From positions 1-37,462 of the IMG/VR virus record IMGVR_UViG_3300038701_001221: a DNA stretch of 37,462 bases; one strand, written 5' to 3'. Positions 32,542-37,462 of this stretch are shown here, piece after piece (the first letter of the stretch is position 1; each line of letters starts with the position of its first letter). The stretch comes from a virus. Below the pieces are notes generated by a model, which saw only the letters and a program-made list of their open reading frames with translations, made no database searches and was not told the DNA's origin. Made by a program: the position numbers and the translations under genes.

Positions 32542-32832
32542 CTAGTTATGGTTTATATAAACGCGCTCGTAGCACGCTTTAACTTTCTCTAATTCAGGAT
32601 GCGCAGCGATCCACGATCCTGTGTAGTCACAAAACTCAGTCCTAAAAAATTCGTCTAATACTTCGTGCCCTGTGTCGATAGAGGGATCAATATCAAAACA
32701 TAGATCGTCAAATTCAGAGTCCGACATAATCGTATGCCCGGTATATTCGTAAGCGTATGCGGCCACAGAGACTCTTATGCGGTTACGTCTTTCTATTTCT
32801 ATCTTTGTCGGAGAGTATTCCTCTTTCTGCAC
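32542..32832 (-). CDS. Small phage protein resembling DNA-ligase N-terminal (Ia) region
   Basis: 96 residues starting with GTG. The core reads RIRVSVAAYAYEYTGHTIMSD, then FDDLCFDIDPS, TGHEVLDEFF and GSWIAAHPELEKV. The YAYE....IMSD.EFD pattern resembles domain Ia of NAD-dependent ligases (YYV.D.P..SD.EYD) and recurs as a stand-alone small phage protein. With no adenylation domain it cannot be a ligase alone. It overlaps the GcrA-like gene by 50 bases. Confidence 0.65.
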   Translation of the reverse strand: MQKEEYSPTKIEIERRNRIRVSVAAYAYEYTGHTIMSDSEFDDLCFDIDPSIDTGHEVLDEFFRTEFCDYTGSWIAAHPELEKVKACYERVYINHN

Positions 32833-32992
32833 GTTTTTGCTTTAGCTCCTTGTAAGTTGTTCCTTTGACATAAATTTTCGAATAGTGCTCTTCGCAGTAA
32901 CTTTTACCAGGAAGAGTCGGTTTTGCGCAATACATTGAGTCTTTACCTTCGCCGCTCACGCAAAACCTGCACTCGTTGTTGCCTATGTCCAT
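32783..32992 (-). CDS. Mini GcrA-like protein (C-terminal sigma-interacting type domain)
   Basis: 69 residues. The stretch ECRFC (8-11), MYCAKPTLPGKSYCEEH (20-36) follows the C-terminal signature of GcrA (CRWP...FCG...LPGKPYC..H). That domain binds sigma70 region 2 in Caulobacter. Conserved ligands Cys8, Cys22, Cys33 and His36 are present, with Cys11 replacing the usual Pro. The N-terminal DNA-binding helix-turn-helix of GcrA is absent; a basic helix (KELKQKRAERG) follows instead. It may redirect host sigma70. Resemblance is by pattern only. Confidence 0.65.
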   Translation of the reverse strand: MDIGNNECRFCVSGEGKDSMYCAKPTLPGKSYCEEHYSKIYVKGTTYKELKQKRAERGILSDKDRNRKT

Positions 32993-33004
32993 TAGGCTTT
33001 TCGT

Positions 33005-33451
33005 TTACTCGTCCTCGAAATCTTCTTGAGCTGAAGATAAATCGGCTAACGATGGAAGCTCAACACCTTCTAAGCCTAAAGCTTCTCTCAGTTTTTGCTT
33101 CTTAGATTTCATTTCAAGCGATTTAACCCTGCGAACCAATTCGCGTTCTGCTTTTTTAGTTTGCTCGAGCTGTGTCGTATCGATCTTTGTAACGATCCAT
33201 TTATATTTGATTTCAGTCGATAAGTCAATTTCAGCATCGATTTCGACAACCTTGACGCAACAAAATCCAAATTCGTTGCTAGGACCGGCGCATTCTACAA
33301 GAACAAGATCTCCGACTTTTAGGTCTTTGATATTAGTCTTGTACGTGTATGTTTTTATTTCGTTACGCGTTCCTGCGCTTATATCAGTAAAAACGCATTT
33401 GACAGCAGTCACGTTATCGTCGGCAAGGAATGCCATTGTTGAGTAGTTCAT
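33005..33451 (-). CDS. Hypothetical beta-barrel/coiled-coil protein
   Basis: 148 residues. The N-terminal half is beta-rich (TYTYKTNIKDLKVGDLVLVE, then FCCVKVVEID), a small barrel seen in many phage hypotheticals. The C-terminal half is a charged coiled coil (QTKKAERELVRRVKSLEMK) ending in an acidic tail. AGGAG precedes the ATG. Function unknown. Confidence 0.6.
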   Translation of the reverse strand: MNYSTMAFLADDNVTAVKCVFTDISAGTRNEIKTYTYKTNIKDLKVGDLVLVECAGPSNEFGFCCVKVVEIDAEIDLSTEIKYKWIVTKIDTTQLEQTKKAERELVRRVKSLEMKSKKQKLREALGLEGVELPSLADLSSAQEDFEDE

Positions 33452-33631
33452 AGTTTTTCTCCTATTTTTCTCTAGTTTGGTTAAAGGTTGCCGTCTCTCC
33501 GAGCTGTCACGCTTTCTAGTTAACCCATTGCGTCAAGGTACTTCCCGCTAGATCAGGTGAGTATATTATCCAGATTTACTACTCAATAGCTACGTTTTAC
33601 GACTCGTGTCAACTCTGGTGCTAAAGTCTTA
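33452..33631 (-). other. Non-coding 180-base region with possible promoter and RNA structure
   Basis: No usable frame on either strand. On the minus strand TTGACA (33607-33612), 18-base spacer, TATTGA (33583-33588) is a possible promoter with a perfect -35 but weak -10. Downstream, GGTTAA (33520-33525) pairs with TTAACC (33479-33484) around a 35-base GC-rich interior, and GAGTA/TACTC pairs farther up. A structured leader for the gene at 33451 is possible; I see no known riboswitch or tRNA. Confidence 0.4.
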
Positions 33632-34177
33632 TTAGTCGAGATCATCTTCCTCGTCTTCATCGACAGGTGGCTCTTTTTCAAGGGCAATCATCATCTCAGA
33701 CAAGTGATCTTCAGCGATAGACGCCATCTTTTCGGAGCCAGTCACTGATTTGATCATGGCTTTAGCGCCGTCTTTATTGTACTTTTTAGAATAAGCGCGT
33801 ACAGCGTCTTTGACTGTTTCAAGCGTTAGCTCTTCTTTCTCTTCTTCAGCTGGTGCTTCTTCAAGAGCTTTCTTTTTAGCTGGTGCTTTTTTCTTTTTGG
33901 CTGGTGCTTTTTCTTCAACTTCAGGTTTTTCAGCCTTAGCTTTATTCTTTGTCACGATATTCTTAGAAGCTTCCTGGATGGCTTTCTCTTCTTCATCGAG
34001 TTTTGCTTCTACGAAGTCTGCAGCTCGTGCATATAGCTCTTCTTCAGAGTTTGGCACACCTGTTTTGAATGTTACAGCTAAGCTGACATCCGTGCTTTCG
34101 TAATTCCCTAAATTGATCTTACGCGTTTGCGCATAAGTCACTACGGTTTCAGATACTGGTACTTGATCGCCTGACAT
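33632..34177 (-). CDS. Hypothetical phage protein with Lys/Ala/Pro linker, first gene of the leftward arm
   Basis: 181 residues. N-terminal domain (1-90) has VSETVVTYAQTRKINLGNYE and DVSLAVTFKTGVP, a beta domain common in phage early proteins and followed by a helix. A basic/acidic linker (KAPAKKKKAPAKKK, about 95-115) leads to a helical C-terminal domain (LTLETVKDAVRAYSKKYNK, KSVTGSEKMASI), also found at the ends of phage recombination or ssDNA-binding proteins. Ends in a Glu/Asp tail. Ribosome site AAAGGAG; promoter at 34230-34258. Confidence 0.65.
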   Translation of the reverse strand: MSGDQVPVSETVVTYAQTRKINLGNYESTDVSLAVTFKTGVPNSEEELYARAADFVEAKLDEEEKAIQEASKNIVTKNKAKAEKPEVEEKAPAKKKKAPAKKKALEEAPAEEEKEELTLETVKDAVRAYSKKYNKDGAKAMIKSVTGSEKMASIAEDHLSEMMIALEKEPPVDEDEEDDLD

Positions 34178-34229
34178 AATCGTCTCCTTTTGTTAATGTT
34201 AAAGTTCAATCAATGTTTTCACAATTAGG

Positions 34230-34258
34230 ATCCTGCATCGTAAAAAATAGCATGTACA
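34230..34258 (-). promoter_or_regulatory. Leftward early promoter
   Basis: On the minus strand TGTACA (34253-34258), 17-base spacer, CAGGAT (34230-34235). Together with the preceding T7 run it matches the promoter of the modification operon at 26331-26359. It should start the leftward arm at about 34223. Confidence 0.65.
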
Positions 34259-34287
34259 CAAAAAAATAAATTTATTTTTGTGTTTAC
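34254..34287. promoter_or_regulatory. 34-base palindrome, probable bidirectional operator
   Basis: Arms 34254-34270 and 34271-34287 match at 15 of 17 positions, centred on AAATTT. The left arm includes the leftward -35 box and the right arm overlaps a rightward -35 box, so a dimeric protein bound here would control both directions. The Cro-like product of 34452-34724 is the obvious candidate. Confidence 0.7.
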
Positions 34288-34311
34288 TTTTTTGTGTAGA
34301 CGGATTAGAAC
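34283..34311 (+). promoter_or_regulatory. Rightward promoter for the Cro-like regulator and primase
   Basis: TTTACT (34283-34288), 17-base spacer, TAGAAC (34306-34311). The -10 is only 4/6. Transcription would start near 34318 and give a leader of about 135 bases. Confidence 0.45.
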
Positions 34312-34330
34312 TGGAATTGCTACTAAGCTT

Positions 34331-34405
34331 GGGCTGCTCCTTCCCTTTGGGTAAATATAAGCGTTGGTTCGGAGTTGAAATGAGAGCACGCCAGCCCTTC
34401 TTTAG
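34331..34405 (+). ncRNA. Structured leader with terminator-like stem
   Basis: GGGCTG (34331-34336) can pair with CAGCCC (34392-34397), with CTCC and GGAG pairing inside; TTCTTT follows. It lies between the rightward promoter and the regulator gene and could attenuate transcription of the regulator and primase. Not a recognised RNA family. Confidence 0.4.
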
Positions 34406-34546
34406 TTAAGATTAGCTATACCGTTAGTTAAGATATAAGGAGAAAACTACAATGGTAAAATCAAAGGAAATAGCGCGTCAGCTTGCGTCTGAAGCACTTG
34501 ACAAGCTCATCGATAGGGCGGGAAGTCAAATGCAGTTAGTTAAGAT
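34402..34546 (+). repeat. Three direct copies of TTAGTTAAGAT
   Basis: Exact 11-base copies lie at 34402-34412, 34424-34434 (22 bases apart, two helical turns) and 34536-34546 inside the regulator gene. The last two share one more base. They sit in the regulator leader and next to the replication gene, so they may be regulator sites or iterons of an origin. Confidence 0.75.
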
Positions 34547-34724
34547 GCTTAAGAATGACGGTTATGATGTGACGCCTCAAGCAGTTCAGAATTGGGTTAT
34601 CCGAGGTCAGATCAGTAAACAAGGCGCAATAGCAGTTGCAAGACATCCCGAATTCGCACCTGAATTCTCCATGACTCAGCTCCGCCCTGATATTAGTGAA
34701 GCTGAGTGGAAGGAGGCGCTGTGA
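34452..34724 (+). CDS. Cro/YdaS-like transcriptional regulator
   Basis: 90 residues. Helix-turn-helix: GSQMQLVKMLKNDGYDVTPQ, then AVQNWVIRGQISKQGAIAVA (residues about 23-65), ending with MTQLRPDISE. The AV..W...G.I......A......SM..LRPD pattern is that of YdaS/Cro-type repressors. It should bind operators in the adjacent control region (palindrome 34254-34287 or the 11-base repeats) and set early gene expression. No CI-type partner or integrase is seen. Start follows AAGGAGAAA. Also first gene of the rightward arm. Confidence 0.82.
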   Translation: MVKSKEIARQLASEALDKLIDRAGSQMQLVKMLKNDGYDVTPQAVQNWVIRGQISKQGAIAVARHPEFAPEFSMTQLRPDISEAEWKEAL

Positions 34725-34731
34725 ACGCGCT

Positions 34732-34830
34732 ATGGAAGTTGAAGCATGCAGCTACTTAAAAGTGTTTTTCGACACAGCGATCGACGTTGTGCTCGTCTAT
34801 GCTTTGTTGAAATGGCTTGAAATTATTTAG
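34732..34830 (+). CDS. Possible very small membrane peptide
   Basis: A 32-residue frame in the 118-base gap between regulator and primase. It contains a hydrophobic run (TAIDVVLVYALLKWL) that could span a membrane. The AGGAGG at 34711-34716 is 15 bases upstream, too far to be ideal, so translation is uncertain. Confidence 0.3.
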   Translation: MEVEACSYLKVFFDTAIDVVLVYALLKWLEII

Positions 34831-34842
34831 AAAGAGACGACT

Positions 34843-37353
34843 ATGGAAACTAATGAACGCTTAGAAGCGCTAGCTTTCTTTACTGAAAATCAGATGGATC
34901 TTATCCCGCTGAAACGGTGGAACACAAAAACCACAAAGAACAATAAGCATATTCAAATGGGTAAGAGCCCGCGAGATAATAATTGGAGACATAAAAACTA
35001 TGGCCAAGACGAAATCAAAACAGCTGTCGAAAAGGGATATAACATCGGTTGGAGACTTTGTGAGGAAGATCTTGTCCTTGACGTCGACCCGAAAAACGGA
35101 GGTGATAAGTCTCTCGCACGCATCGAACAGCGATTTGGAGTTCATTTCGAAGACATTGCGCCTACTGTCATCACTGGGTCAGGGGGTAGACATTTTTATT
35201 TCGATAAAGATCCGTCCATCAAAACAAGAGAAGTCTTAGAAGATGAAGAAGGGAAGCCGTATCCAGGGATTGAATTCAAAACCGTTGGGCGTCAAGTTGT
35301 TATTCCTGGGAGCCGTCATCCTAATGGTCAATATTATGAGTGGGATGATTTCGCCCCAGAAGAAAGGCCAGTGCTCCGGCCTGATATTTTCGAGCTTATC
35401 ATCAGACCTTCAAGAAAAGACGGAAAAGCATCAGCAGGAAAACTAGACGCAGACGCTTTAGCTATGGCGCTAGAGCAGTTAGATCCATGCGATTACCGTG
35501 ACCATGACAAGTGGCTTGCTCTTATGATGGCCTGCCACCATGCAACAGATGGAGACGGATCAGAAGAATTCATCCAGTGGTCAACAGGTGACGCAGATTT
35601 CCGTGATCATGCCAATACTATCCGCATGAGATGGGACAGCTTGCATACGAAGAATGAAAGCGCAGTCACGTATAAGACGCTCTATCAAGAGATCAAGAAG
35701 CACGGCGGCAAGATTGACACGCTCGATGCCATATCAGACTTCGATGACGATGATTTCGATGCAGCGATCGGCGTATTCGAAGAAGGCGATGACTTCTCGT
35801 CTCAGCTAGAACGTCTCACTCAGAAGGGCGTGGCGCTCACACTGTCAAATGATCTCACAAACGAGTCGAGCGATAGAGACATCAAAGACGCTATCATTGC
35901 TGCGATCTCGTGCAAGAGCCCTATTGAAAAGCAGAAGGCTTTAGCAATCATACAGAAAAAGACAAAGCTGACCAAGGGCGCCCTGAACGCTATTATTAAA
36001 GAGATCGAAGAGAAACAGCTCAATGACGTGGGCGAATATGCGGCTGAAGCCCTTCTTAATGAACACTACGCTGGAGGCAAGCACCTACTCTACGTCAACG
36101 ACTCTGACTTCTGGCATTACAATGGTAAGTATTGGGAACCCCATAGCCGCAGCATCATCAGACAGAAGGCCATCACGCTCATTGATGAGCTACGCGAAAA
36201 GCTAGGGCTTCCTTTGGTTACGTCAAACGTAGTTCACCAGATCGAGTTCCTTCTCATTGGCGTATGTGCTACAGACAAAGACATCCTCAGGCTCACCCAA
36301 GAGCCATTGCCGGTCATAAACTGCTTGAACGGTGAACTCTGGATAGGCGAGGACGGCTCTTACGAACTAGTCGGGCATAAATACACAAGCTATTTAACAA
36401 ACTGTTTGCAAGTCGAATACGATCCTGAAGCGCAAGCTCCGCTATGGGATGAGACAATAAGAGACATATTTGTTGAGACAGGCGACTATTGTGAAGATAT
36501 GGCTCGCCACTTTGAAGAGATGATGGGCTATGTCTTGCAACCTTATAAAAACATAGCGTGTTGGTTCATGCTTAAAGGCCAAGGAGCGAACGGTAAGTCA
36601 TTATTATGCGACATGCTCGCAGAATTAGCAGGCGAGTTTGCGCTGAGTACGTCAATCAAGGATCTTGATACAAATAAGAATGCACACGCGTTTGCCAACC
36701 TACCGCGCAAACTGATGGTCTATGATGACGATCTCGACGTAACCTCAACCCTGCCAGATGGAGTGCTCAAGAAGATCTCTGAGCGCAAGAGGCTCGAAGC
36801 CAATCCAAAGAATAAGGCGCCGTTCTCTTTCATCTCTGTGGCTACTCCAATCCTTTTGGCGAATAAGTGGCCAACTATAAGAGACGTGTCAAATGGGACG
36901 CGTAGACGTGCCCAGATCATCCCGTTTAATAGAGTATTCGATAAGAACGAAATGGACTTAGATTTGGCTCGTAAGTTAAAAGCTGATGAATTGCCAGGCA
37001 TTCTCAACAGAGCCTTGGAAGGTCTGAGGCGTTTGAGGAAAAGAGGCGATTTTGATCCTCCTCGCCCCTGTATCGTTGGCGCGGATAATTGGCTTCAGTC
37101 GGCTAATACCTTTGCAGGCTTCATAGAGGACTGCGTGACGCGTACAAACAATGATAAAGACACAGTCAATTTGGCAGAATTATTTGACGCCTATAAGAAG
37201 TGGTGCCACAATAATGGCGTGCATTATTCATTGCAAAAGTCCCATTTCAAGGAAAACCTCCTCAATATCGGGATCCAGCTCGGGCACAAAGGACAAGGTC
37301 GAGTGAGATTTAAAGGGATCAAATTGTCGATAGACGAGGAATTGTTTCTATAA
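34843..37353 (+). CDS. Primase-polymerase / SF3 (D5, P4-type) helicase
   Basis: 836 residues. N-terminal prim-pol domain: WRLCEEDLVLDVDPKNGG (Asp80, Asp82) and TGSGGRHFYF (His117). A PriCT_2-type region follows (about 200-290; MALEQLDPCDYRDHDKWLAL). The C-terminal superfamily 3 helicase has Walker A KGQGANGKS (about 578-586), Walker B LMVYDDDLD (about 624-632), sensor PILLANKWP and Arg finger NGTRRRAQIIPF. It should both prime and unwind at the phage origin, with the family A polymerase on the other arm. Its last 18 bases are also the first 18 of the window. Confidence 0.95.
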   Translation: METNERLEALAFFTENQMDLIPLKRWNTKTTKNNKHIQMGKSPRDNNWRHKNYGQDEIKTAVEKGYNIGWRLCEEDLVLDVDPKNGGDKSLARIEQRFGVHFEDIAPTVITGSGGRHFYFDKDPSIKTREVLEDEEGKPYPGIEFKTVGRQVVIPGSRHPNGQYYEWDDFAPEERPVLRPDIFELIIRPSRKDGKASAGKLDADALAMALEQLDPCDYRDHDKWLALMMACHHATDGDGSEEFIQWSTGDADFRDHANTIRMRWDSLHTKNESAVTYKTLYQEIKKHGGKIDTLDAISDFDDDDFDAAIGVFEEGDDFSSQLERLTQKGVALTLSNDLTNESSDRDIKDAIIAAISCKSPIEKQKALAIIQKKTKLTKGALNAIIKEIEEKQLNDVGEYAAEALLNEHYAGGKHLLYVNDSDFWHYNGKYWEPHSRSIIRQKAITLIDELREKLGLPLVTSNVVHQIEFLLIGVCATDKDILRLTQEPLPVINCLNGELWIGEDGSYELVGHKYTSYLTNCLQVEYDPEAQAPLWDETIRDIFVETGDYCEDMARHFEEMMGYVLQPYKNIACWFMLKGQGANGKSLLCDMLAELAGEFALSTSIKDLDTNKNAHAFANLPRKLMVYDDDLDVTSTLPDGVLKKISERKRLEANPKNKAPFSFISVATPILLANKWPTIRDVSNGTRRRAQIIPFNRVFDKNEMDLDLARKLKADELPGILNRALEGLRRLRKRGDFDPPRPCIVGADNWLQSANTFAGFIEDCVTRTNNDKDTVNLAELFDAYKKWCHNNGVHYSLQKSHFKENLLNIGIQLGHKGQGRVRFKGIKLSIDEELFL

Positions 37354-37462
37354 TCAGGTTATAAAGGTTATGTTTTTATATCTTCTATTAGGGAGTAATA
37401 AAGAAAAAAAAATAGTAATAGAAAAAATAGGATATAGGATAAGGGAGAGTCGGTTATTAAAA
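37354..37462. other. Repeat copy of the junction region
   Basis: These bases repeat 19-127 of the window start and hold no gene. See the junction region at the left end for repeats and composition. Confidence 0.95.

Noticed and set aside
33479-33525. tRNA or SAM-type riboswitch in the 33.5 kb gap
   Set aside because: GGTTAA/TTAACC and a GGCAACC word are suggestive, but there is no anticodon arm, T-loop or complete riboswitch core.
1-37462. CRISPR arrays, insertion sequences, integrase or attachment sites
   Set aside because: No regularly spaced repeats, transposase, recombinase or tRNA-like attachment sequence was found on either strand by reading.

Overview
The window is a tailed-phage genome with podovirus (P22-like) morphogenesis genes, and it looks complete. 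The first 127 bases and the last 127 bases are identical, so the molecule closes into a circle of 37,335 bp. There is no rRNA, tRNA, CRISPR array, integrase or transposase. No phage RNA polymerase is visible, and several sigma70-like promoters can be read, so transcription probably uses the host enzyme. Two small proteins point to an alphaproteobacterial host: one resembles the C-terminal zinc/sigma-binding part of GcrA, the other is a miniature DUF4167 protein. Both families are characteristic of Alphaproteobacteria. The host assignment is inference.

Layout: two transcription arms diverge from a control region at about 34.18-34.45 kb and converge at about 20.67-20.70 kb. The rightward (+) arm starts with a Cro/YdaS-like regulator and a primase-polymerase/helicase. 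It runs through the circular junction into two small genes, small and large terminase, portal, a small structural-type protein and an SGNH-hydrolase-like protein. After a promoter and a highly structured leader come scaffold, N4-gp56-type capsid protein, several head and neck proteins (P22 gp4- and gp10-like), three ejection proteins (gp7-, gp20- and gp16-like) and a tail fibre. The arm ends in a lysis cassette: holin-like protein, M15 peptidase endolysin and nested spanin genes.

The leftward (-) arm, read from 34.2 kb down, holds phage hypotheticals, the GcrA-like mini-protein, a DUF2800 nuclease, a DUF2815 ssDNA-binding-type protein, a terminator, family A DNA polymerase, a VRR-NUC nuclease and an SF2 helicase. 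It then has its own promoter and a compact operon at 26.3-21.7 kb: two unknown small proteins, a NodU/CmcH-family carbamoyltransferase, a MazG-like pyrophosphatase, a dNMP kinase, a thymidylate-synthase homologue and a dCMP deaminase. A last group carries a T4 DenV-type pyrimidine-dimer glycosylase and small proteins.

The most interesting system is the 26.3-21.7 kb operon. The thymidylate-synthase homologue keeps the catalytic cysteine but has Asp where thymidylate synthases have the dUMP-selecting Asn. That is the change that marks dCMP-specific enzymes such as T4 dCMP hydroxymethylase. With a nucleotide kinase, a dNTP pyrophosphatase and a carbamoyltransferase, it predicts that the phage makes 5-hydroxymethylcytosine DNA and carbamoylates it to 5-carbamoyloxymethylcytosine. 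Two unknown genes sit directly upstream of the carbamoyltransferase in the same unit. A conserved leftward promoter element recurs at 34.25, 26.35 and (variant) 21.72 kb, which suggests coordinated control of replication, modification and repair genes.
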